The notes beneath the pieces were generated by a model, which ran no database searches, was not told where the DNA came from, and was given only the letters and a program-made list of their open reading frames with translations. From Streptomyces maremycinicus (lineage in GTDB: Bacteria > Actinomycetota > Actinomycetes > Streptomycetales > Streptomycetaceae): DNA of 64,000 bases. Each line of letters begins with the position of its first letter. Within the stretch, counting starts at the first letter, position 1. The translations under genes and the position numbers were made by a program. Location: assembly GCF_001184025.1 (NCBI RefSeq), contig NZ_BBYG01000018.1, forward strand, positions 186,001 through 250,000. Reading direction: 5' to 3'. Shown here in pieces: positions 33,878-43,200 of this stretch.

Positions 33878-34267
33878 ATGGAGACCAGCCAGAGCAACGT
33901 TCCTTCTATGGCGCCGGTGGCGGCGTGCGACCTGGTGACGGTGCCGACCCGTCAGGGGCTGGAGGCGGTCGACATCCTGCGGAGGGCGTCGGCGGGAGAC
34001 GGGGTGGGACCCGTCCTGCACGACGACGGCGACGACACACTCGGCTTCGTGGTGCCGGCCGGCACGGCGGCGGCATGGGACGTGCCGGGCAGTACCTGTA
34101 CGAGGACCGACGGCCGCGGACTGCGACTCGTCCCCGAGCCGCCGGTCGAGGGCCCCGAGTGGCTGGTGCCCCCTGGTGAGGCCGACCTCGCGACGGATCC
34201 GGCGGTGCTGCGGCGGGCCCTCGGCGAGGCGGCCCGGATGATCGAGGCGGCGGACAGCTGCCGGTGA
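33878..34267 (+). CDS. Small conserved actinobacterial protein of unknown function
   Basis: This 129-residue protein starts METSQSNVPSMAPVAACDLV. It contains GDDTLGFVVPAGTAAAWDVPG and WLVPPGEADLATDPAVL, a pattern I have seen in conserved Streptomyces proteins without an assigned role. It has no signal peptide or membrane helix. ATG 33878 has GGAGG six bases upstream, better than the in-frame GTG 33842. It is 102 bases before the spermidine-synthase-like gene on the same strand and diverges from the XRE-TPR gene. Such small proteins often sit beside XRE-type regulators, but this is only context. Confidence 0.65.
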   Translation: METSQSNVPSMAPVAACDLVTVPTRQGLEAVDILRRASAGDGVGPVLHDDGDDTLGFVVPAGTAAAWDVPGSTCTRTDGRGLRLVPEPPVEGPEWLVPPGEADLATDPAVLRRALGEAARMIEAADSCR

Positions 34268-34369
34268 GGGCGCCCCGGCCGTGACCGGCGCGGAACCCGG
34301 CAGCCCGGCGGTGCGCACCGCCCCGGACCGCCCGCGCGGGGAGCATGCGCGGCCTGCGAAAATGCCGGT

Positions 34370-35236
34370 ATGGCAAAGTCCAGGAACACCCGGCGCGAGC
34401 GGGACGCCGACGCCGTCGTCGAGCCCGTCGACGGCGGACTCGCCCAGCTCGTACCCGACCGGGACCGGGCGCGGGCCTGGACGCTGCTCCTCGACGGAGC
34501 CCCCCAGTCGCATGTCGACCTCGACGACCCGGCCCATCTCTCCTTCGAGTACCAGCGGCGCCTCGGTCATGTCGTCGACCTCGTGGCACCGCCCGGCAGA
34601 CCGCTGCACGTGGTGCATCTCGGCGGCGGCGCGTTCACCCTCGCCCGGTACGTAGCCGCGACCCGCCCCCGCTCCACCCAGCAGGTCGTCGAACGGGACG
34701 CGGCCCTGGTCCGGCTGGTCCGCCGGGAGCTGCCGCTGGACCCGGGGGCGCGCATCAGGGTGAGGTCGCTCGACGCACGCGAAGGACTGGCCAAGGTGCC
34801 CGAGGGATGGGCGGATCTCGTCGTCGCCGATGTGTTCAGCGGCGCCCGCACCCCTGCCCACCTCACCTCGACCGAGTTCCTCGACGAGGTCCGCAGGGCG
34901 CTCAGGCCCGGCGGGGCCTACGCCGCCAACCTCGCCGACGGCCCGCCGCTCGCGCACCTGCGCGGCCAGATCGCCACCGCCGCCGCCCGGTTCCCGGAAC
35001 TCGCGCTGGTCGCGGACCCGACCGTGCTGCGCGGCAAACGGTTCGGCAACGCCGTGCTGGTGGCCTCGGACCTGCCGCTGCCGACCGCCGAACTGACCCG
35101 CCGGGCCGCCTCCGACCCGCACCCCGGGCGGGTCGAGCACGGCAGGGCGCTCACCGACTTCACCGGTGGCGCGACGCCGGTCGTGGACGCGTCCGCGGTG
35201 GCCTCACCGGCCCCACCGCCGTCGGTCTTCCGCTGA
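34370..35236 (+). CDS. Spermidine synthase-like methyltransferase-fold protein
   Basis: This 288-residue protein has a Rossmann S-adenosyl-binding core: VVHLGGGAFTLARYVAATRP, an acidic turn QQVVERDAALV, DLVVADVFSGARTPAHLTS and LRPGGAYAANLADG. The order matches polyamine aminopropyltransferases. The family's usual active-site aspartate region is DVFSG rather than DSTDP, so true spermidine synthesis is uncertain. The C-terminal ~30 residues are Ala/Pro/Val-rich. ATG 34370 starts MAKSRNTRRERDADAVVEPV; a clear ribosome binding site is not visible. Confidence 0.75.
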   Translation: MAKSRNTRRERDADAVVEPVDGGLAQLVPDRDRARAWTLLLDGAPQSHVDLDDPAHLSFEYQRRLGHVVDLVAPPGRPLHVVHLGGGAFTLARYVAATRPRSTQQVVERDAALVRLVRRELPLDPGARIRVRSLDAREGLAKVPEGWADLVVADVFSGARTPAHLTSTEFLDEVRRALRPGGAYAANLADGPPLAHLRGQIATAAARFPELALVADPTVLRGKRFGNAVLVASDLPLPTAELTRRAASDPHPGRVEHGRALTDFTGGATPVVDASAVASPAPPPSVFR

Positions 35237-35333
35237 GCCGACGGCCGGAGCGACCGACGGACCGATCGACCGGCGGACCGACGGAGCGACCGACGGAGTG
35301 GTCGGCCGGTGCCGATCGGCCGCGGCCCGGTCG

Positions 35334-35867
35334 TCAGTAGGTGCCCACCTCCACCCGGGGCGGGCCGTCGTGCCAGGTGCAGAACACCGACACCCGGTCC
35401 GCGCCGGAGGCGAACTCCACCCGGATCCACGACTCCGTCTTCCACACCTGCATCGACCAGCCCGCGCCCGGCGTCGCCGAGACCAGCGAGGCGGAGGCCT
35501 TGCCCAGGTCGAAGACGACCAGCCCGCCGTCGGTGTCGTAGCTCTTGACCGTGCCCTGGGAGGTGCTCCGGGGCGTTGCCGGGCCGCTGGGGGAGGGGTC
35601 CGCCGTCGCCGCCGTCCGGGAGGGGGAGGGGGACGCCGTGGTCCGGCTCGGGGTCGGGGACGGGCTCGGCGACGCGGACGGGCCGCTCGTCGGCGAGGCC
35701 GGCGGCGTCGTCTCCCGCGTGACCGCCTCGCCCGCCGTGAGCGGCAGGGCGCGCGGCGGATCGTAGGCCGTGCCCGCCATCACCGTGTGGACACCCCACC
35801 ACGACAGCGTGACCGCCGCGCCCGTGGCGAGCGACCAGGCCAGTACGTGTACGAGTCCTCTGCGCAT
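35334..35867 (-). CDS. Membrane-anchored extracytoplasmic hypothetical protein
   Basis: This 177-residue protein has one N-terminal hydrophobic anchor (VHVLAWSLATGAAVTLSWWG). A Ser/Thr/Pro stalk follows (repeated SPSPSPTPSRTTASPS-like), then a compact C-terminal domain (about 110-177; YDTDGGLVVFDLG, WIRVEFASGADRVSVFCTWH). The end VEVGTY is the stop region. ATG 35867 is the best start; the upstream extension is out of character. It diverges from the response regulator at 36020 by 152 bases, so it could be a sensor accessory or target of that two-component system, which is inference. Confidence 0.7.
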   Translation of the reverse strand: MRRGLVHVLAWSLATGAAVTLSWWGVHTVMAGTAYDPPRALPLTAGEAVTRETTPPASPTSGPSASPSPSPTPSRTTASPSPSRTAATADPSPSGPATPRSTSQGTVKSYDTDGGLVVFDLGKASASLVSATPGAGWSMQVWKTESWIRVEFASGADRVSVFCTWHDGPPRVEVGTY

Positions 35868-36006
35868 CGCGGGCCATCTTGCCCCACGCGCCTCACCCGT
35901 GTCGCACGGATGTCCCCGGCGACCCCCGGCCGCGCACGGTGGCCTCACCGGTCGTCCACAGGGGCCGAGTTGTCCACAGGCCCGAATGACCCCGGCCCGC
36001 ATGGCG

Positions 36007-36012
36007 TAGGTT
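36007..36012 (+). promoter_or_regulatory. -10 box (TAGGTT) for a probable leaderless response-regulator mRNA
   Basis: TAGGTT ends seven bases before ATG 36020. There is no ribosome binding site between them, so transcription probably starts at or next to the start codon. No good -35 box is seen. Confidence 0.5.
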
Positions 36013-36019
36013 GCGGCGC

Positions 36020-36742
36020 ATGGCAAGTGTGCTCGTGGTCGAGGACGACCAGTTCGTACGCTCGGCGCTCATCCGGCAGCTGACCGACGCCGCGCACCTC
36101 GTGCGCAGCGTCGGTACGGCACTGGAGGCGCTGCGCGAGGTCGCCCATTTCCGCTTCGACGTGGTCATCCTCGACCTCGGACTGCCCGATCTGGACGGCT
36201 CCGAGGCCCTGAAGATGCTGCGCGGCATCACCGACGTGCCGGTCATCATCGCCACCGCGCGCGACGACGAGGCGGAGATCGTCCGGCTGCTGAACGCGGG
36301 CGCGGACGACTACCTGACGAAGCCGTTCTCGGTGGAGCACCTGTCGGCGCGGATGGCGGCCGTGCTGCGGCGGGCCCGGTCCGGTGCCGCGGAGGCATCG
36401 CCCTCCAGCGTCATCCGCGTCGGCGGTCTGACCGTCGACCCGCTGCGCCGCCAGGCCGAGCTGGACGGCGTGCGGCTCGACCTCACCCGCCGCGAGTTCG
36501 ACCTGCTGGCCTTTCTCGCGGGCCGGCCGGGCGTCGTGGTCCCGCGCCGGGAGCTGCTGGCCGAGGTGTGGCAGCAGTCCTACGGCGACGACCAGACCAT
36601 CGACGTCCATCTGTCCTGGCTGCGCCGCAAACTGGGCGAGACGGCGGCGCGGCCGCGCTATCTGCACACCCTGCGGGGCGTCGGCGTGAAGCTGGAGCCG
36701 CCGGTCCCCGCCGACTCCGGGGGGACGGGGCCGATCGGATGA
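36020..36742 (+). CDS. OmpR-family response regulator
   Basis: This 240-residue DNA-binding response regulator has a receiver with acidic pocket VVEDDQF, phospho-acceptor Asp in VVILDLGLPDLDG, Thr/Ala switch ATARDD and Lys in YLTKPF. A winged-helix output domain follows (about 135-230; LTRREFDLLAFLAGRPGVVV, TIDVHLSWLRRKLGE). The start ATG 36020 fits MASVLVVEDDQ and a -10 box seven bases away, with no ribosome binding site. The stop overlaps the histidine kinase start (ATGA), so the two form an operon. The regulon is unknown. Confidence 0.93.
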   Translation: MASVLVVEDDQFVRSALIRQLTDAAHLVRSVGTALEALREVAHFRFDVVILDLGLPDLDGSEALKMLRGITDVPVIIATARDDEAEIVRLLNAGADDYLTKPFSVEHLSARMAAVLRRARSGAAEASPSSVIRVGGLTVDPLRRQAELDGVRLDLTRREFDLLAFLAGRPGVVVPRRELLAEVWQQSYGDDQTIDVHLSWLRRKLGETAARPRYLHTLRGVGVKLEPPVPADSGGTGPIG

Positions 36743-38115
36743 GATGGGCACTGGTCAAGGTCTGTCTGGCGGTCACCACGATGGTCGTGGTCGCCTTCGC
36801 GGTCCCGCTCGGTCTCGTGATCAAGGAGATGGCCCGCGACCGCGCGTTCTCCAACGCCGAGCGGGAGGCCGCCGTCGTGGTCCCGGCGTTGTCCATCACG
36901 ACCGACCGCGACCAGCTGGAGCGGGTGGTCGCCTCGGCGGGTTCCGACGACGGCATGGCGCTGCATCTGCCGGCGAGCGACGGCCGGTCCGCGGTCGACC
37001 TCGGCCGCCCGCGGGCCGCGGACGCGGACATCGAGGCCGTGCGTGAGCTGGGCCGCGCCTCCACCACCGAGGTGCCCGGAGGATCGGCGCTGCTCCAGCC
37101 GGTCGCGCTGAGCCTGGGGACCGTGGTGATCGAGGTGTTCGTCCCCGAGTCGGAGGTGAGCAACGGCGTCGGCACGGCCTGGGCGGTGCTGGCGGCGGTC
37201 GGGGCCGCGCTGGTCGTCGGCTCGGTCGCCGTCGCCGACCGGCTGGGCGTACGGATGGTGCAGCCGGCGCGGCGGCTGGTCGAGGGGGCGCGGGAACTGG
37301 GGGAGGGCAAGCTCGGATCGAGGGTGCCCGAGGAGGGGCCGAACGAACTGCGCCTCGCGGCGGTGGCGTTCAACTCGATGGCCGACCAGGTCGTTCAACT
37401 GCTGGCCAACGAGAGGGAGCTGGCGGCCGACCTGTCCCACCGTCTGCGGACCCCGCTGACCGTGCTGCGGCTGAACGCGGCCTCCCTGGGCGAGTCGCCG
37501 GCCGCCGAGCAGACCAGGACCGCGGTCGCCCAGCTGGAGCGCGAGGTGGACACGATCATCCGGACGGCGCGGGAGGCCAAGCCGCAGACGGCGGCCGCCG
37601 GTCCGGGCGCGGGCTGCGACGCGGCGGAGGTGGTCCGGGAGCGGATGGCGTTCTGGTCGGCGCTCGCGGAGGACGAGGGCCGCAAGGTGCGCACCGCCGG
37701 GGTGGACCGCCCGGTCCGCATACCCGTGGCCCGCACCGACCTCGCGGCGGCCCTCGACGCCCTGCTCGGCAACGTCTTCCGGCACACCCCGGAGGGCACG
37801 GCCTTCGCGGTCGACGTCCACAACGGCGAGGACGCGGTGATCGTCCTCGTCTCGGACGCGGGCCCGGGCATCCAGGACCCCGAGGCGGCGATGGCGCGCG
37901 GCCGGGGCTCGGGCGCCGCGGGTTCCACCGGCCTCGGCCTGGACATCGTCCGGCGCCTCGCCGAGTCGACGGGCGGTGACGTCCGTATCGGCTCCTCGGT
38001 GCTGGGCGGCACCGAGGTGCGGATATGGATCCAGCTGGACGGCCGGGAGCCGGAGCGCAGGGGGCACCGGGGCGCTGTCCGCAGACGGCGGCGGGCGCTC
38101 GTCGGCCGTTCCTGA
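36739..38115 (+). CDS. Two-component sensor histidine kinase
   Basis: This 458-residue membrane kinase has a first helix (VCLAVTTMVVVAFAVPLGLV), an extracytoplasmic sensor (about 30-130) and a second helix (AWAVLAAVGAALVVGSVAVA). A HAMP domain follows, then HisKA with the phospho-acceptor histidine in ADLSHRLRTPLTVLRLNA, and an ATPase domain with LGNVFRHTPEG, SDAGPGIQD and GSTGLGLDIV. The tail is very Arg-rich. It is coupled to the response regulator by an ATGA overlap. The signal is unknown. It lies upstream of a chitinase gene but with its own intergenic region. Confidence 0.93.
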   Translation: MRWALVKVCLAVTTMVVVAFAVPLGLVIKEMARDRAFSNAEREAAVVVPALSITTDRDQLERVVASAGSDDGMALHLPASDGRSAVDLGRPRAADADIEAVRELGRASTTEVPGGSALLQPVALSLGTVVIEVFVPESEVSNGVGTAWAVLAAVGAALVVGSVAVADRLGVRMVQPARRLVEGARELGEGKLGSRVPEEGPNELRLAAVAFNSMADQVVQLLANERELAADLSHRLRTPLTVLRLNAASLGESPAAEQTRTAVAQLEREVDTIIRTAREAKPQTAAAGPGAGCDAAEVVRERMAFWSALAEDEGRKVRTAGVDRPVRIPVARTDLAAALDALLGNVFRHTPEGTAFAVDVHNGEDAVIVLVSDAGPGIQDPEAAMARGRGSGAAGSTGLGLDIVRRLAESTGGDVRIGSSVLGGTEVRIWIQLDGREPERRGHRGAVRRRRRALVGRS

Positions 38116-38133
38116 GAGTTCCTGAGGGTTCGA

Positions 38134-38149
38134 ATTGGTCTCGACCTTT
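38134..38149 (+). promoter_or_regulatory. Probable DasR-responsive element upstream of chitinase
   Basis: ATTGGTCTCGACCTTT matches 12 of 16 bases of the DasR consensus and 10 of 12 of the chitinase-promoter repeat TGGTCCAGACCT. It lies 158 bases before the start codon, consistent with a promoter-proximal site if the leader is long. Confidence 0.5.
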
Positions 38150-38291
38150 AACCGCCCCCGATGTGTTCCTTAAGCGCGGCCTAAGAACCTCAACGGCCGT
38201 CCCTATCAGGCGTTTTGCCCGGTTCGGGCTCGCTAGCGTGCTGCCGCACCCCCCTCGGGATCCCCGTGAGCAGTGAGAAGGCAGGCACGTG

Positions 38292-39761
38292 ATGAGCACG
38301 CATCGGCGCAGGATCAGCGGCAGGAACAAGATGATCGGCGGCGCGGTCGCCGCGGCCGTGGTGGGCGGCGGCGCCGTCCTGCTCGGCGGAACCGCGCAGG
38401 CGGCCGGGGTCGGGGCGGCCTACACCAGGACCAGCGACTGGTCGACGGGCTACACCGCGCAGTACGTCGTGACGAACAACAGCGGCGGGGCGAAGGCGGA
38501 CTGGAAGCTCGAGTTCGATCTGCCGGCCGGGGCGAAGCTGAGCTCCCTGTGGAACGGGGAGTCCGCCGTCAGCGGGCAGCACGTCACCGTCTCGCCGCCC
38601 AAGTGGGACACCGACGGGCTCGCCGCCGGGGAGGCCGTCACCGTCGGCTTCGTGGTCAACGGCAGCGCGGATCCCACCGGTTGTGTCGTCGACGGCGCCA
38701 GGTGTTCGGCCGACGACGGCGCCACGCCCGAGCCGAGCGGCCGGCCGACCGCGTCCGCGAGTCCCACCACGGCCCCGAGCCCGGCCACCAGCTCCTCGCC
38801 CTCCGCTTCCGCCACCCCCACCTCGCCCGCCCCGAGCACCAGCGCGAGCACCGGCACCGGGACCACCGCCTCCGCCGGGTTCGCCCCCTACGTCGACACC
38901 TCCCTGTATCCCGCCTTCGACCTCCTGGCGAGCGCGAGCGCGACCGGGGTGAAGGACTACAACCTGGCGTTCGTCACCGACGGTGGCGGCTGCACGCCCA
39001 AGTGGGGCGGCGTGACCGACCTGGCGAGCGACGGCGTGGCCGCGCAGATCGGGGCCCTGCGGGCCAAGGGCGGCGATGTCCGGGTCTCCTTCGGCGGCGC
39101 CTCCGGCACCGAGCTGGCGACGAGCTGCTCCTCGGCGGACGCGCTGGCGGCGGCGTACGGCAAGGCCGTGGACGCCTACGGGCTCACCAAGGTGGACTTC
39201 GACATCGAGGGCGGCGCGCTGCCGAACACGGCGGCCAACACCCGGCGCGCCCAGGCGATCGCCAAGCTCCAGCAGCAGCACCCGGACCTGGACGTGTCGT
39301 TCACGCTTCCGGTGATGCCCGAGGGGCTCACCCAGGACGGGGTGAACCTGCTGGCGAACGCCAAGGCCGGCAACGTGCGGATCAGCACCGTCAACATCAT
39401 GGCGATGGACTACGGGCCGGCCTACAGCGGCGACATGGGGACCTACGCCGAGCAGGCCGCCACCGCCACCCAGGCACAGGTCAAGAGCGTTCTCGGGCTC
39501 GGCGAGAGCGCGGCCTGGAAGGCGGTCGGGGTCACTCCGATGATCGGCGTGAACGACGTCACGTCCGAGATCTTCAAGGTCGAGGACGCCACCCAGCTGG
39601 TCGCTTTCGCCAAGGCCAAGGGACTCGGAGCGCTGTCGATGTGGTCGGCGACCCGGGACAAGCAGTGCGCGGGCGGCGCCAAGAACTACGCCGACGCCAC
39701 GTGCAGTTCGATCGTCCAGACCGACTCCGCCTTCTCGAAGGCGTTCGCCGCCTACAAGTGA
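38292..39761 (+). CDS. Secreted CBM2-GH18 chitinase
   Basis: This 489-residue modular chitinase has a signal sequence (about 1-38), a CBM2-type module at about 40-130 (YTRTSDWSTGYTAQYVVTN, WDTDGLAAGEAVTVGF), a Ser/Thr/Pro linker at about 145-195, and a GH18 catalytic domain at about 197-489. The catalytic signature is VDFDIEGG with acid/base Glu306; the later tract STVNIMAMDYGPAYSG fits the barrel. This compact domain type hydrolyses chitin. ATG 38292 is directly preceded by GTG 38289, and either could be used (AAGG upstream). It is one of two chitin-related genes with a DasR-like site in the window. Confidence 0.9.
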   Translation: MSTHRRRISGRNKMIGGAVAAAVVGGGAVLLGGTAQAAGVGAAYTRTSDWSTGYTAQYVVTNNSGGAKADWKLEFDLPAGAKLSSLWNGESAVSGQHVTVSPPKWDTDGLAAGEAVTVGFVVNGSADPTGCVVDGARCSADDGATPEPSGRPTASASPTTAPSPATSSSPSASATPTSPAPSTSASTGTGTTASAGFAPYVDTSLYPAFDLLASASATGVKDYNLAFVTDGGGCTPKWGGVTDLASDGVAAQIGALRAKGGDVRVSFGGASGTELATSCSSADALAAAYGKAVDAYGLTKVDFDIEGGALPNTAANTRRAQAIAKLQQQHPDLDVSFTLPVMPEGLTQDGVNLLANAKAGNVRISTVNIMAMDYGPAYSGDMGTYAEQAATATQAQVKSVLGLGESAAWKAVGVTPMIGVNDVTSEIFKVEDATQLVAFAKAKGLGALSMWSATRDKQCAGGAKNYADATCSSIVQTDSAFSKAFAAYK

Positions 39762-39869
39762 TCGATCCGGTACGGCAATCGATCGAGTTCGAGTGATCGA
39801 TCGACTGATCAAGAGGGGCGCGGAGGGACGCCGTCAGGAGCCGCTCCCGCACCACCTCTCCCCGGCCGG

Positions 39870-40229
39870 TCAGCCGGAGGAGGGCGGGGCGGCCGGGGGT
39901 GGCTCCTGCGGACCGTCGTTCTCCCAGGTCAGCCTGACGTTCAGATGGCCTTCGGCGCTCGTCCTCGCGATGATGGCGCCGGCCTCCGCGGTCAGCTTCA
40001 CGCCGAACTCGACCTCGATCGTGCCCGGCCGGACGTCCATCGCGCGGAACTGGCCGAGCACGTCCGACGCGGCCTGACGGACGTTGCCGAGCGCGGCGCT
40101 CAGCGAGGTGCCGGCCGACTCGACGAGGCCGCCCGTCCGGGACACCGGGCTGATCGCCGGGCCGTCCGGCGGCACCTCCACGATCACTTCGCCGCCGCTG
40201 TCCAGGGTCCATCGCACCAGCTCGTTCAC
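39870..40229 (-). CDS. Trypco1 (CU044_2847-type) trypsin-co-occurring protein
   Basis: This 119-residue protein starts MNELVRWTLDSGGEVIVEVP. It contains LSAALGNVRQAASDVLGQF and the beta segment PGTIEVEFGVKLTAEAGAII. The pattern fits the Trypco1/CU044_2847 family, a small domain found beside trypsin-type STAND proteins in bacterial conflict-type operons. Its biochemical role is not established. It begins 34 bases after the large protease-STAND gene on the same strand. The C-terminal tail is Pro-rich. It has no membrane segment, so it is likely a soluble partner, adaptor or target of the protease. Confidence 0.78.
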   Translation of the reverse strand: MNELVRWTLDSGGEVIVEVPPDGPAISPVSRTGGLVESAGTSLSAALGNVRQAASDVLGQFRAMDVRPGTIEVEFGVKLTAEAGAIIARTSAEGHLNVRLTWENDGPQEPPPAAPPSSG

Positions 40230-40263
40230 GCAGTCTCCTCGTTCGTCGGGGTGGGGCGCGCTC

Positions 40264-43200
40264 TCAGGGGCACAGGGCGCCCTGATAGGCGCCGGGAGGC
40301 ACCAGGTCCCGGGTCGCCTTGTCGTGGTTGGGCTCGCCGAGCAGCGCGCACAGTCCCGACAGGGTGAGTTTCCGTCCGGACCCGGGATCCGCCTTGGCGG
40401 CGGCCAGCCGACGCAGGGGGTCCGGCTCGCCGGGACGGTCGAGCACGATGCCGAGCGTGCTGCCGTCCACCAGCGCGAGCGGGGCGCCGGTGCCGCTGCC
40501 CAACGGCCATATCCAGCCCCCCGAGTAGTCGAACCGACCCGTCTCCCCGCCGTTCGGCAGCGACCGGACGGACACCCGCTGGGCCAGGGTGGCCCCGATG
40601 ATCGGCTCCACCTGCATCCCGGTGGCGGAGGCCGTGCGCCCGGTCAGCGGGCCGTACTCCTGCGCCAGCGTCGAGACCCAGGCCGTGGTGCCCGTCGCGT
40701 CCAGCGCGAGCGTGCCGAAGTCACCGCTCTCGACGAGCCGGGGGATGCGCGAGACGACCTCGCCGGTGGCCGTGGACCAGGCGACCAGGCCGCGGGTGCC
40801 GGTGCCGGGTTCGCGCACGAGGGCGGCGACCGTGCCCCCGTCCAGACTCATCGTCACGGCGTTGAGGGTGGTCGGGTCGGCGACCAGCCGGCGCCGGGTC
40901 ACGGCGCCCCGGCCGAGGTCCACCCACGACAGCGAGAGGTCGGCCCGTGCCTTGAGATCGTCGGCCAGCACCTCTGAGACCGTCGCGGTGGTGCCGCCGG
41001 GGCCCAGCCACAGCTCGGTGACCATGCTCGGCCACGGCAGCTTCGTCTGCCGGAGCAGCCGTCCGGTGCGCAGGTCGAAGAGGTACAGGGTGTTGTGCAG
41101 CCCGCTCTGAAGGGTCGGCAGCAGAGCGTCCGAGACGACCATGCCCAGCACCCGGTCCGTGGGGTCGACGCTCATCCGGACGTTGCCGATCACGGGTATC
41201 CGCTCGATCTCCCGGGCGGAGGCGACCTCGTGCTCCACCGTGTCGTAGACGACCAGACAGGACGTGACGCTGAGCAGGCTCTCGGGGACGCAGGTCGCGT
41301 AGTCGTCCGGGTCGATCCTCGGCAGACCGTTGTCGTCGGCCGGGTCGTCGACGTCCATGTCGCCGAAGTCGATCCCCACCATCTGCCGGAACACCACGTA
41401 CCGTCCGCTGCGGCTGATCACGGGTGAGCCGGCGTAGTCGTTCGGACCGAACAGCGAGGACAGCGACTCCTGCGCGACCCCCTGGCCGGAGAGGCGCCAC
41501 AGCGCGATCCGGCTCGACGCGTCCGTGGTCACCAGGGTCCGGCCGTCGGCGCTCGCCATCTGTGTCAGGTCCTCGTTCTCCACCCGGGCGCTGGTCTCCA
41601 GCGCCGCGGCCGCCGAGCTCGAGGTGGGGGCCGGCGTGCCCGACGTGGGGGCCGGCGTGCCCGACGGGCCGGCCGGGGGCGCGCCGGACCGGCTCGGACC
41701 GGCGGTGTCCAGGTCCCGGGCGACGTCGTGGTGCGGCAGCAGCTTGTCGGCCACGGCATACGCGCCCGGCTTCGCCGCGTCCAGGCCGACCGAGGAGTCG
41801 GTACGGTACGCGCGCATCCCCAGTTGCACCGCCCCGAAGGAATCGGCCTGATCCAGCTGCCGCGCCTTGACCGCCAGGTCGCGCGCGATCACCTCGGCCA
41901 CCTGTGCGCTGCGGTGCTGGTAGACGGCCGTGGCGACGACGAGTGCCACCGCCAGCACCGCGGCGATGCCCGAGCCCAGTAACCTCCGCCGCCGTCGCCC
42001 GGCCTTGATGAAGGCGTGTTCGCGCGCGCTGAGGTGCTCGCCGTGGGTGGCCGCCCACCGCCGGGCGTCACGCAGATCGGCGCCGGACAGCAGCCGGCCG
42101 GGTGACTTGTGGTGCGACCAGATGTCGATCCGCTGCCGCAGACCGTCCTGCCAGACCCGGAAGGCGCGAAACCTCTCGGTCAGCAGCCGCAGCAGTTCCC
42201 ACTGCGTGAGCAACGAGTCGTGCGCCAACTCGACGCCGGGCACCGGCTCCTGGCCCGCGAGACCGGCGTTGACCTCGTGCAGCACCAGCAGTCTCGTGGT
42301 GGCGAGACGCTGGGCGACGGCCCACTGCGCGTCGTCGCACTCCTCGCGCAGGGCCGTGCTGCGCACGGTCAGCTCGTCGCGGTGCAGGGGGCGGGCCAGT
42401 TGCACGAGCAGCCGCTCGGCGGTGGCCCGGGTCCCGGGATCCAGACCCGCCCAGACCCGGTCCGCGTAGCCCGCCAGCGCCCGGGAGACCCCGCCCACCT
42501 CCTCGTAGGCCTCGTGGGTCAGCAGCCCCGCCGAACGCCGTTCCCACAGCTCGGCGAGCGTGAACTCCAGCAGCGGCAACGGGTTCGGCGTCCGCTTCAG
42601 GTCCTCCAGGATCCGCTCGACCAGCCCGTCGGCGAACTCGACCGTGCCCAGTCGCCGCAGCGGCCCGGTCATCACCTGCCGCAGCTCCGCCCGGGTCATC
42701 TCGCCCACGGTGACCGGCAGCCAGCGCCGCGCCAGCTCGGCGGCGGGCCGGTCGCTCAGGACGGCGCCGAGAAAGGTGTCCCGGAGGTTGACCAGCACGG
42801 ACAGCCGGGACCCCTCGGTGAGACAGGCGCCCAGCGCCCCGGTGAACGCGGCCCGGTCGGCCGCGGGCCGGCCGAAGACCTCCTCGAACTGGTCGACACA
42901 GATCAGCAGGCGCCCGCCCCGGTGCCGTTCCAGCACCGCGGCCACCACATCGGCCATGGCGCCCCGGGCCAGCCTCGACGCCAGCCCCTCGACGGACGCC
43001 AGCCGGGCCGAGGCGTCCCGGTCCGGCTCCAGCAGTGTGTCCAGCGCGAAGGCCAGGGCGTTCAGCGGTGTACCGGCGTCGGACGGGCGCAGCGTCACGA
43101 CCACCGGCCGCTCCCGCCGGGTGCGCAGCCGGGGGACCACACCGGCGTGCCACAGCGAGGACTTGCCGGCCCCGGAGCCGCCGATGACGCTGATCACCGG

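Noticed and set aside
32165..35140. 991-residue open frame extending the XRE-TPR gene upstream
   Set aside because: The extension is antisense to two other genes, and a good ribosome binding site marks ATG 33622.
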